Shown here: positions 1 to 6,425 of the stretch, piece by piece | How positions within the stretch are numbered: position 1 is the first letter of the stretch | How the letters are laid out: each line of letters begins with the position of its first letter | Assembly (NCBI RefSeq): GCF_025567095.1 | Contig: NZ_JAOQJH010000040.1 | DNA: 25,488 nt | DNA from: Anthropogastromicrobium aceti | Lineage (GTDB): Bacteria > Bacillota > Clostridia > Lachnospirales > Lachnospiraceae | Reading direction: 5' to 3' (one strand) | Notes under the pieces: model-generated | What the model was told of the DNA's origin: nothing | Database searches by the model: none | What the model saw: the letters and a program-made list of their open reading frames with translations, nothing else | Made by a program: the position numbers and the translations under genes

Positions 1-134
1 TACTACGCTAAAAATTTCACTCGCCTGACTGCTTTCGCAATCTGGCTTTTTAAGAAATCTTCAGGGTTGGTTATACTGTTCAATTATCAAGGTTCTTTGT
101 GATTTTTCTTTGCCGTCTCAGTGACAGCTCATCT
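1..134 (-). other. rRNA operon leader (5' transcribed spacer upstream of 16S)
   Basis: Read on the minus strand, this stretch follows the rRNA promoter at 135-163 and contains AAGAACCTTGATAATTGAAC, a sequence type common in Clostridia rRNA leaders, followed by pairing-prone segments. No 16S sequence itself is visible, so the 16S gene should lie left of position 1. The assignment rests on the promoters and leader type, not on the mature rRNA. Confidence 0.7.
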
Positions 135-163
135 AATATATCACAGTTGCTTGCGTTTGTCAA
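135..163 (-). promoter_or_regulatory. rRNA promoter P2 (proximal)
   Basis: On the minus strand there is a -35 TTGACA (158-163) and a -10 TATATT (135-140) with a 17-base spacer. An A-tract region rich in AAAAAAGTTGAAAAAAGTG lies just upstream (164-184) and resembles an UP element. It drives transcription leftward into the rRNA leader. Confidence 0.85.
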
Positions 164-360
164 GCACTTTTTTCAACTTTTTTAACTTTATTTTTGTTAA
201 GTTTCAATCGCTTTAACTGTCCTTTTAAAAGAATCAATTTATTCAATTAACTTAACTGTCTCTAAGTTATTGCTGTTGTTTCAGTGTTGTCTCTCGCTGC
301 AACGTTGACTATAATACCACCCTTTCAAAGGTTTGTCAACCACTTTTTTCAACTTTTTTC
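157..360 (-). repeat. Duplicated upstream block of the two rRNA promoters
   Basis: The block TTGTCAAnCACTTTTTTCAA and the T run after it occur at 157-184 and again at 333-359 with one internal mismatch. Each copy spans the -35 box and the A-tract upstream element of one rRNA promoter. The stretch between the copies (185-310) holds no gene that I can see. Confidence 0.8.
311..339 (-). promoter_or_regulatory. rRNA promoter P1 (distal)
   Basis: On the minus strand there is a -35 TTGACA (334-339) and a -10 TATTAT (311-316) with a 17-base spacer. It is preceded by almost the same A-tract upstream block as P2 (340-360). Tandem strong promoters are typical of rRNA operons. Confidence 0.85.
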
Positions 361-378
361 TATTTTTTTTAATAGAAA

Positions 379-407
379 TTGACATTTAAAATGGCTCATG
401 CTAAAAT
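379..407 (+). promoter_or_regulatory. Promoter of precursor 1
   Basis: There is a -35 TTGACA (379-384), a 17-base spacer and a -10 TAAAAT (402-407), with an extended TGC just before the -10. The start of transcription should be near 414, giving a 5' UTR of about 150 bases. The promoter is back to back with rRNA promoter P1, whose upstream element ends about 15-20 bases away. Confidence 0.8.
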
Positions 408-465
408 GCAATTGTCCACTGGTTCTGGGAAGAGTATGGCTGTTTTGTTTTTCAAAATACTGTAT

Positions 466-510
466 CGGAGGTGTCCGGTCTCACACTGAATATCCCGAGA
501 ACACACTCCG
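466..510 (+). promoter_or_regulatory. Hairpin-forming 5' UTR of precursor 1
   Basis: CGGAGGTGT (466-474) can pair with ACACACTCCG (501-510) with one bulged A, and TCTC (479-482) with GAGA (497-500) inside it. CACTG/CAGTG (485-489, 513-517) offers an alternative pairing. The UTR is long for such a small gene. I do not recognise a riboswitch class, and the role is unknown. Confidence 0.35.
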
Positions 511-564
511 GCCAGTGGGTATTTCATCTTTTATTTTTCTTAATTCTTACTGGAGGTAACTATT

Positions 565-945
565 ATGAGAACTTATAAAAAGCCAATGATCACTGTTGAT
601 TCTGGTTTAGCTGAGGGTGTTTATGCAGCAAGTGGTGCTAAAGGAACTTTAAATGTAACTTATTATGGTGTATGGGATCGCTGGGGCACAAACGGCGGTA
701 AGGGACTGGCTATGGCTGACTGGTCAGATCTTAACGGTACTATTACATTAAATATTACCTTTAATGATACTATTGATCAGGTTGAAACAGATGATGCTTC
801 TGTTCAGAAAACTTGGTCAGGAAAGACTGCTACATTAACATTTGCAAGCACAGCAACAAATCCGCTTACAATTGGTATTCACCTGAACCACGGTACCAGC
901 ATTGATGATCTTAAGATGACTGGATTTACCTACTCTGTAAACTAA
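565..945 (+). CDS. Leader-bearing exported small protein, precursor 1
   Basis: This 126-residue protein has an N-terminal leader (residues 1-25) with KPMITVD followed by GLAEGVYAASGA, almost the same as in the protein at 4265-4648. The leader has no hydrophobic helix, so it is not a Sec signal peptide. VYA and SGA are plausible cleavage points for an Ala-x-Ala type peptidase. The remaining 101 residues have no cysteine and show alternating beta-strand patterns rich in Thr, Asn and Gly, ending in FTYSVN. The overall pattern (strand, Trp, strand, GxS-like turn, strand) recalls small carbohydrate-binding beta sandwiches, but that is only an impression. The start is supported by GGAGG at 552-556, eight bases upstream. 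It has its own strong promoter and terminator and converges with the ABC exporter. The family is not one I can name. Confidence 0.85.
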   Translation: MRTYKKPMITVDSGLAEGVYAASGAKGTLNVTYYGVWDRWGTNGGKGLAMADWSDLNGTITLNITFNDTIDQVETDDASVQKTWSGKTATLTFASTATNPLTIGIHLNHGTSIDDLKMTGFTYSVN

Positions 946-956
946 TTTTTGCAATT

Positions 957-996
957 CAAAGACGCACTTCTGCCAAAAGAAGTGCGTCTTTGTTTT
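957..996 (+). terminator. Terminator of precursor 1
   Basis: There is a perfect 15-base-pair stem (957-971 with 978-992), a six-base loop, and TTTT after it on the plus strand. It lies between the stop of precursor 1 and the stop of the convergent ABC gene. The minus-strand side has a poor T tail, so it serves mainly precursor 1 but may act both ways. Confidence 0.9.
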
Positions 997-2764
997 AAAA
1001 CTCTCTTATCATCTGTTCTATCTCCTGCTCTTTTAATTCCCTGCAGCTCTTATCTTTTATTGCATACACTCTCGCACAGATATTTAAAACGGTTGGACGA
1101 TGTGTCGTTACAATGCAGGTTCGTGGATATGTATCAGCCATGATATTTCTAATTACTCTGCGTTCCGTTGCCACGTCAAGGGCTGATGTTGCTTCATCTA
1201 ATAGCAATATTGGGGATTTTCGAAGAAGCGCTCTGGCAATTGACAAACGCTGTGCCTGTCCTTCTGAAAATCCACCGCCGCGCTCTTTTACTGCACTGTT
1301 TATTCCATCAGGAAGCTTCTCTACAAAATCCCATGCGCAGGCAAGCTTTAATGCTTCAATCAATTCTTCATCTGATGCATCTGGCTTTACCGTTCTCAGA
1401 TTTTCTGCTATTGTCCCTGAAAACATTGTATTTCCCTGCGGAACATAAGAAAACAGCTTTCTTGCCGATGCGCTAAGTAAAATCTTTTCTTCTCTGTTTT
1501 CCTCAGCGCATACCCACATACGGCCTTCTTTTGGACATAGAAGTGCTAGTATCAAACGAAGCATCGTTGTTTTTCCTTCACCTGAAGGACCTACAAGAGC
1601 AACAACTTCATGCGGAAATGCCTGCATCGCAGCATGCTTAAATACCTCTGTTCCAGTATGATAGGTATACCCCATATCCTCTACAACTAGTCCCATACCT
1701 CCCATTCGATATTTTTTTTCAAACACTTCCACTTCTTTATCATGACTATAATCTTCCTGCGGCATCTCTACAATATCCATTAGACGTCCTGCTGAAATAG
1801 TAAGTGATACTGCTGACGGGATTAAGCCTGCAAGTGAATTTACTGAACTTGTCAATGTACCTGATAATGATAAAAACATTGTCATTGTACCATAACTGAT
1901 TACCCCACTCCATACACGGTAAATTCCCCATCCATAGCAGCTGTATGACACAATAAAACCAATGATAGACATCAAAATAGCAGTAAGAATTGACATTCTC
2001 TGAAACTCAAGGCGCATTCCAATATATTCTTTTTGAAGAGAGCCCAATTTTTCGATATAAAATTTAATAAGATCAAAGGCTTTGATTGTCTGAATGTTCG
2101 AAAAAGTCTCTTGATTAAATCCATATAGCTTTGCATTCATCTGCGCACTACGCTGATTATTTTTACTCATACGCTTTAAAAGCGGCTTTGACAGCAATGC
2201 ACTAAATGGAATTCCAAGCAATGCAAATATTGCAAATGTCGGATCATAGTAAATTACAATTGCAAGCGCACTGATAAAACGAACTGTATAAATGATCAGG
2301 TTAGGAATCCAGTTTAAAATACCGCTTGCAATATTTGATGCATCTGAACTCCACCTTGTCACAAGATCACCAGTATGATATGTAGTAAGCGATTCCCAAT
2401 CAGTAACCATCATCTTCGCAAAAATATCATTTTTTATTTCGGTATCCACCTTCAGGTTAATGAGTGTAGACGCATAGCCTGATGCCTGTGCTACCAAAAT
2501 ATTTCCAATTGAAAATCCAATCATTGCCGCAAATGTACTGATTAATCGCCCCGTCTCATGACCTGTTATAATATCAACCAGATCTTTTGAGATTAAACTA
2601 GATACAAGTGAAACACCCGTACCCATAACACCAAGAAGCGTGTACAGCACCATTGCCTTCCAGTAACGTCTGGCATACTGGCCAATCCATAAGCCCTGAC
2701 GAGTCAGCTTGCGCAAGCTATCCTTTTGAAGATATTTTTTAATAAGCTTTAGTTTCTGATTCAC
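995..2764 (-). CDS. ABC exporter (transmembrane plus ATPase half-transporter)
   Basis: This 589-residue protein has a six-helix membrane domain (about residues 35-320) followed by an ATPase domain. The ATPase shows Walker A GPSGEGKTT (392-400), Q loop VPQG, signature FSEGQ (499-503, a variant of LSGGQ), Walker B ILLLDEATSALD (519-530) and H-loop TTHRP. There is no N-terminal C39 peptidase domain, so it is not a self-processing bacteriocin exporter. Leader cleavage would need a separate enzyme, and the S26 peptidase at 4849-5325 is the obvious candidate. The start is GTG, overlapping the kinase stop by four bases, with GGGAGG upstream, so the two are translationally coupled. The likely cargo is the pair of leader-bearing precursors (inference from neighbourhood). 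Lipid or drug export cannot be excluded from sequence alone. Confidence 0.88.
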   Translation of the reverse strand: MNQKLKLIKKYLQKDSLRKLTRQGLWIGQYARRYWKAMVLYTLLGVMGTGVSLVSSLISKDLVDIITGHETGRLISTFAAMIGFSIGNILVAQASGYASTLINLKVDTEIKNDIFAKMMVTDWESLTTYHTGDLVTRWSSDASNIASGILNWIPNLIIYTVRFISALAIVIYYDPTFAIFALLGIPFSALLSKPLLKRMSKNNQRSAQMNAKLYGFNQETFSNIQTIKAFDLIKFYIEKLGSLQKEYIGMRLEFQRMSILTAILMSIIGFIVSYSCYGWGIYRVWSGVISYGTMTMFLSLSGTLTSSVNSLAGLIPSAVSLTISAGRLMDIVEMPQEDYSHDKEVEVFEKKYRMGGMGLVVEDMGYTYHTGTEVFKHAAMQAFPHEVVALVGPSGEGKTTMLRLILALLCPKEGRMWVCAEENREEKILLSASARKLFSYVPQGNTMFSGTIAENLRTVKPDASDEELIEALKLACAWDFVEKLPDGINSAVKERGGGFSEGQAQRLSIARALLRKSPILLLDEATSALDVATERRVIRNIMADTYPRTCIVTTHRPTVLNICARVYAIKDKSCRELKEQEIEQMIREF

Positions 2765-4173
2765 CGCTGCATTTCCTCCCGATCAATGGAGTCCTGTTCC
2801 TTCATTCTACGTATTTCTTTCTGATCAATTTGTGCTTTCATTACCTGTGCAGCTGACGGCTCCTTCGTACAAAGTAGATAGTAAATCGGCACTTCTTTTG
2901 CCAGCTTAGCTGCGCATTTTAGATTTGTCTCAAGCATATCTTCTGTCCAAACTGGTGAAATCATCCGCTGCATCACGCGCACAATTTTCTGATCATTCGT
3001 CAATGACTCAAAATGATCATTATCTGAACGCCCTAAAAGAACTATTCCTCCAAGCGGATACGATTTTGTCGATGCAATGCCAGATGTACCACACCATGGC
3101 ATTCCGTATACGATTGGATGTCCCTTTGAACCTGGTTTATCTACATTTTGTCCAATATTAGTCTGCTCACCATTACTCCATCCAATCAAATTTAAATCAC
3201 CATTTATGATTTCAGTGCCAAATTGTTCTTTCCAAAGATTTGTATGTGTACTTTTACCCATTCCAGAATGACCCGAAAAAAGCCATACTTGATCTCGATA
3301 AAGAATGGATGCTGAATGAATCGCAAAAAAGCCCTGTCTCTGAGCAAAGAATAAAAAGAAATGGCGAATTGCATGGAAAAGCTCCTCTTTTGTTTTTTCC
3401 TTATCCAACCCATTCACATAAATCTGAGCAAAACGTCCATCAGATGTCATATGTGCCTCTCGAATTTGATTCATAGATGGAAATAGTATGATGTATCCCT
3501 GCTCATTCTCGCAAACTACCAACTCTTCATTTCTGATAAGTGTTTTTCCATTCGGGTGAAATGACGTGGTTCTCTGCAAAATTTCTATTTGCATTTGCAC
3601 TGGCATTTTAATTTGCATTTTGATATGTGATTCTGTTTGCAATTCACTTTTTGATTTTCCCTGTGCACTTGAGCAATCTTTCAAAAATGCATCAAACTGT
3701 GATGAAATCAACTCCCGTGAACCATACAGCGCAATGCGCATTCCTGCAATCTCCAGACACTCAACAAACGGCTCTTTGGTCGGATATACGCAAGTTACAT
3801 CATCCGCGTCCTCTGCACAACAAGGACGCAAACATTCCCGCAAAATCCCCAATAACAATAATTCCTGAACAAACTGCTTTACATCCTGTCGGATTTGATC
3901 TTGCATCTGATTTTGAATCTTGTCTTTAGTCTGATCTTGAATCTCATCTTGAGTTTCATTAGCCGCTTCGCCATCCGCAGAATAATGATGAACTAATTTT
4001 TCTGCAAGCGCATCATCCGTCATTGATGTTTTCAATTCATTCCACAAAAATACACCTGTCTCATTTAATACGATTCCTTTTCTCTGATCTGCTACCTTTT
4101 GTCCATATGGAAGAAGATAATGCACACCTGCAATCTCTTTCAGGCAATATCCTTCCTGACGTTTTATCCACAT
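2761..4173 (-). CDS. PqqD-like domain fused to HprK-like kinase
   Basis: The protein has 470 residues from the ATG at 4173; a TTG at 4194 is possible but lies in the terminator T tract, and AAGGAG sits ahead of the ATG. Residues about 8-110 resemble PqqD, the leader-binding fold (GVHYLLPYGQ, then VLNETGVFLWNEL), ending in the usual LLLLGIL. The C-terminal part resembles HPr kinase/PEP carboxykinase folds: Walker A GHSGMGKST (301-309), then INGDLNLI, then PWCGTSG. Such kinases phosphorylate peptides in some lasso-peptide clusters; whether this one modifies the precursors is inference. Two low-complexity stretches rich in Gln, Asp, Lys and Met interrupt the protein (about residues 74-97 and 182-197). 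It is downstream of precursor 2 and overlaps the exporter start, so leader recognition and export look coupled. Confidence 0.82.
   Translation of the reverse strand: MWIKRQEGYCLKEIAGVHYLLPYGQKVADQRKGIVLNETGVFLWNELKTSMTDDALAEKLVHHYSADGEAANETQDEIQDQTKDKIQNQMQDQIRQDVKQFVQELLLLGILRECLRPCCAEDADDVTCVYPTKEPFVECLEIAGMRIALYGSRELISSQFDAFLKDCSSAQGKSKSELQTESHIKMQIKMPVQMQIEILQRTTSFHPNGKTLIRNEELVVCENEQGYIILFPSMNQIREAHMTSDGRFAQIYVNGLDKEKTKEELFHAIRHFFLFFAQRQGFFAIHSASILYRDQVWLFSGHSGMGKSTHTNLWKEQFGTEIINGDLNLIGWSNGEQTNIGQNVDKPGSKGHPIVYGMPWCGTSGIASTKSYPLGGIVLLGRSDNDHFESLTNDQKIVRVMQRMISPVWTEDMLETNLKCAAKLAKEVPIYYLLCTKEPSAAQVMKAQIDQKEIRRMKEQDSIDREEMQR
3883..3954 (-). repeat. Degenerate short tandem repeat inside the kinase gene
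   Basis: The coding strand repeats units close to GATCAGAnTnAAGAT, giving a run built from DQ, IQ and TK/DK steps just before the last helix of the PqqD-like domain. A second Ile-Gln-Met-rich run lies at 3583-3630. Copy number could vary between strains. Confidence 0.55.
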
Positions 4174-4192
4174 CCTATCCTTGCTCCTTATC

Positions 4193-4232
4193 AAAAAAGG
4201 GGACTATCGTTGACAGACAACAACAGCCCCTT
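4193..4232 (-). terminator. Intergenic attenuating terminator between precursor 2 and kinase
   Basis: On the minus strand AAGGGG plus CTGTTGTT (4232-4219) pairs with AACGATAG plus CCCCTT (4211-4197), with one bulged base and two G-T wobbles. A run of six T follows (4198-4193). It lies between the stop of precursor 2 and the ribosome binding site of the kinase, within an apparent operon. It fits a partial terminator that gives many precursor transcripts and few of the downstream genes. Confidence 0.75.
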
Positions 4233-4264
4233 AAATTTATTTACTTATTTTTTGTAATCAATGC

Positions 4265-4648
4265 TTAATCAGTGATTGATACACCTGTGATTGCCAAGCC
4301 TGCATCAGATGTTACAACTAAATCACCTAATCCAATGTTATCATTTGGGTTTTGATGATATGTGTAATTGATTGTTAATGTTGTTCCCGTAGTTGCACCA
4401 GCCAATGTTCCATTTGAACTACTATAGGTAACAGGTTGGTTAAAGGAAATCGTCAGTGTCTGTGCTTCCTTTGTATGATCCGCATTATGTTGTCCATTTA
4501 CCTGAATTCTATAATCACCTCTGCCTATATCTGGTTTCTGATGAATATCCGCAGATGCTTTATAACATCCAGCACCACTTGCCGCGTACACACCCTCTGC
4601 AAGTCCTTGATCAACAATTACCATTGGTTTTGAATATTTTTCCATCAT
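4265..4648 (-). CDS. Leader-bearing exported small protein, precursor 2
   Basis: This is a 127-residue paralog of precursor 1. The leader (residues 1-26) has KPMVIVD then GLAEGVYAASGA; the core is again 101 residues. It has one cysteine (Cys28) right after the leader, a RGDYRIQVNG stretch, then TLTISFNQPVTY, a turn with NGTLAG, and strands ending in ITGVSITD. Core identity to precursor 1 is low, but the order of strands (TLTISFN versus TLNITFN, LTINYTY versus LTIGIHL) looks alike, so the two cores probably share one beta-rich fold. GGGAGGAG lies just upstream of the tandem ATG start. It is the first gene of the unit with the kinase and exporter, and it is divergent from the S26 peptidase. A Sec signal peptide is absent. 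It resembles no named family that I can cite. Confidence 0.85.
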   Translation of the reverse strand: MMEKYSKPMVIVDQGLAEGVYAASGAGCYKASADIHQKPDIGRGDYRIQVNGQHNADHTKEAQTLTISFNQPVTYSSSNGTLAGATTGTTLTINYTYHQNPNDNIGLGDLVVTSDAGLAITGVSITD

Positions 4649-4698
4649 TTTCTCCTCCCTTAAAGTCTGTTTTTATTTGTAAAAGTTTTTCTTTTTTA

Positions 4699-4726
4699 AG
4701 TATATCACTTTCTTTTAAGATGTCAA
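4699..4726 (-). promoter_or_regulatory. Promoter of the precursor 2 - kinase - exporter unit
   Basis: On the minus strand there is a -35 TTGACA (4721-4726), a 16-base spacer and a -10 TATACT (4699-4704), preceded by an extended TGA. The start of transcription is expected near 4692, about 45 bases before the coding start. Confidence 0.8.
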
Positions 4727-4756
4727 TTCCATTTTTATGCGCATTTATGATATACT
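4727..4756 (+). promoter_or_regulatory. Promoter of the S26 peptidase gene
   Basis: There is an extended -10 TGATATACT (core TATACT at 4751-4756) with a weak -35 TTCCAT (4727-4732) and an 18-base spacer. It overlaps the divergent precursor 2 promoter region, so one bound regulator could affect both. Confidence 0.6.
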
Positions 4757-4781
4757 AGTTACATATTTATATTTTATGGAG

Positions 4782-4829
4782 CATAGCCCCGATTAACGAT
4801 GCAAATATAAGCGTTAAGCCGCATCTATG
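4782..4829 (+). promoter_or_regulatory. Structured 5' UTR of the S26 peptidase gene
   Basis: CATAG (4782-4786) pairs with CTATG (4825-4829), enclosing TTAACG (4793-4798) paired with CGTTAA (4812-4817). GATGC (4798-4802) can pair with GCATC (4821-4825), which would make a pseudoknot or a competing stem. The last helix ends eight bases before the GGAGG site. It could be a small cis-regulatory RNA; I do not recognise a known class. Confidence 0.4.
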
Positions 4830-4848
4830 ACTACTGGAGGTACTCAAT

Positions 4849-5325
4849 ATGAACCACTTACATAACAACAAGTCAGAGCAAACAACTGATTCTTCTTTTA
4901 CACTGGATATCGAGCAACTACTCAAACAGGGAAATGTCATACGAATTAAGCCACAAGGTACCAGCATGTATCCTCTCTTTGTTCCTGGACGTGATGAAGC
5001 CTGCATTGAGCGCACTGACTTTTCTTCTCTTAAACGCGGAGATGTCATTTTGTACCGCCGCGACAAAAGTATTCTTGTGCTGCACCGTATCTGGAAGATC
5101 ACAAATAATTCCTTCTATATGGTCGGTGATAACCAGACTGAAATCGAAGGCCCACTTCGCGCGGACCAAGTTCGCGGCAAGCTGACCGCCTTTGTCCATA
5201 ATGGTAAATTTGTTAATGTCAAAAACCCAATTTACCGTTTTACATCTTCTTTATGGCTTTTTTTACGTCCCCTCCGTCCTTGTTTTTGGAAACTTATGTC
5301 ATTTTTACGCAAAAGACAACATTAA
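4849..5325 (+). CDS. S26-family signal peptidase-like protein (Ser-His type)
   Basis: This 158-residue protein has the signal-peptidase motif GTSMYP (Ser39 as likely nucleophile), RGDVILYR (63-70), LVLHRI (His79 where the usual bacterial enzyme has Lys) and VGDN (Asp94). Ser plus His is the pattern of the archaeal and ER-type enzymes. There is no N-terminal membrane anchor; a C-terminal hydrophobic segment (about residues 131-153) with basic residues may bind the membrane. By neighbourhood it should cut the GVYAASGA leaders of the two precursors during export (inference). GGAGG at 4836-4840 supports the ATG. The gene is divergent from precursor 2 and ends nine bases before the end of the convergent glycan operon, with no terminator seen between them. 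Confidence 0.82.
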   Translation: MNHLHNNKSEQTTDSSFTLDIEQLLKQGNVIRIKPQGTSMYPLFVPGRDEACIERTDFSSLKRGDVILYRRDKSILVLHRIWKITNNSFYMVGDNQTEIEGPLRADQVRGKLTAFVHNGKFVNVKNPIYRFTSSLWLFLRPLRPCFWKLMSFLRKRQH

Positions 5326-5334
5326 TAATATATA

Positions 5335-6415
5335 TCATTTTTTCTTTTGCTTCTTCTCGACTTTGCTAATGTTTTTTTCTGAAATTAGCAATGCAGTTTT
5401 TCTTTTTATTCGATTGACATTCCAGTAAATTGCTCTAAGTAGCTTATATGGAAGCATATTTTGGGAGTACATCCAGAACAACAGTCGAAAGCAAACCGTG
5501 CTTTGACTTCGAATTATAATCTTACATTCCCGACAAACTATTTTTTTCATATTCAAATAGCGTTCATCTATTTGGGGAACGTGTTTAATGCCAATCTCAA
5601 ACCATTCCAAAAATAAAATTGCTCGAATTAATGTTTTCTCCGCCAGTAAAAACTTTCCCTCCTTTCTGAAGCTTCGTTCTCTCTCTATATAAGCTTCAAT
5701 AATATCTAACTGATTAATTGAGTATGCATTTCCCATAATACTGCCTGTATGCTGACGATAATAGTACATCTTTTTATTCACAGATGCAATCCGATTGCAT
5801 CTGTTTATAATATGATGAATCATAAACTCATCTTCGCGCACTTTTCCATTTGGATACCTTAAATTTTCAAATATTTTTTTTACATATAACTTATTCCACT
5901 GTACAGTGCATACGATATGACCTCTTCTATAGCAGCAATTCCAAAACTGTTTCTGTGTCCAAACATTATTTTTTATCTGAAAGTCACGAAAAAAATCCTG
6001 TTTGCTCATTGCTTTCCCATGCTCATCCACATATTGAATATTGCACATTGCCATATCAGTATTTGTTTGTACCAATCTATCAAAGAGACTCTTTATTGTC
6101 CCTCGTGCAATAAAATCATCACTGTCTACGAAAAAAAATATATTCGCCTACTGCATAATCCAATCCCACATTTCTTGCATCTGACAACCCTCCATTTTTC
6201 TTGTGAATCACATGAATTCGGCTATCTATTTCAGAATACTGGTCACAGATTTTACCACTTTCATCTATTGATCCATCATCCACCAAAATAATCTCCAGAT
6301 TTTTATATGTTTGATTTATCACTGAATCAACACACTCAGCCAAATACATTTGCACATTGTATACTGGAATAATTACACTCACCATCGCTGATTCTGACGT
6401 ATTCTGATGCATCAC
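5335..6415 (-). pseudogene. GT2 glycosyltransferase, frameshifted at a T8 tract
   Basis: The first frame (6415 or ATG 6412, down to 6119) gives the GT-A start VSVIIPVYN, VDDGS and LSDARNVGLDYAVGEYIFF, then stops after RRQ. Removing one T from the run of eight (6131-6138) restores VDSDDFIARG, the nucleotide-sugar-binding acidic motif. It then joins in frame with the remaining 246 residues, which carry the REDEF motif expected of the catalytic base. The whole would be about 359 residues, normal for this family. It is the last gene of the long minus operon, ten bases after the previous GT2. The shift could be a true inactivation, a phase-variable tract, transcriptional slippage, or a sequencing error in the homopolymer. 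Its acceptor sugar cannot be told. Confidence 0.85.
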
Positions 6416-6425
6416 TTTTCTCCTT

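Noticed and set aside
949..1476. Small plus-strand open frames over the end of the ABC gene
   Set aside because: They overlap the terminator of precursor 1 and the conserved ATPase domain on the other strand, with no start signals.
995..2764. Peptidase-containing bacteriocin exporter
   Set aside because: The N terminus goes straight into the membrane domain; no C39 Cys/His peptidase region is present.
3566..3929. Plus-strand open frames over the repeat-rich part of the kinase gene
   Set aside because: They exist because the complementary strand is rich in Gln/Asp/Lys codons; they show no domain or ribosome binding site.
3583..3954. CRISPR-like or other repeat array
   Set aside because: The repeats are short, degenerate, in frame and inside a coding sequence; there are no regular spacers.
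565..5325. Lasso-peptide cluster
   Set aside because: Kinase, nucleotidyltransferase and exporter fit, but there is no asparagine-synthetase-like cyclase and no B-type transglutaminase-like protease, and the cores are 101 residues long.
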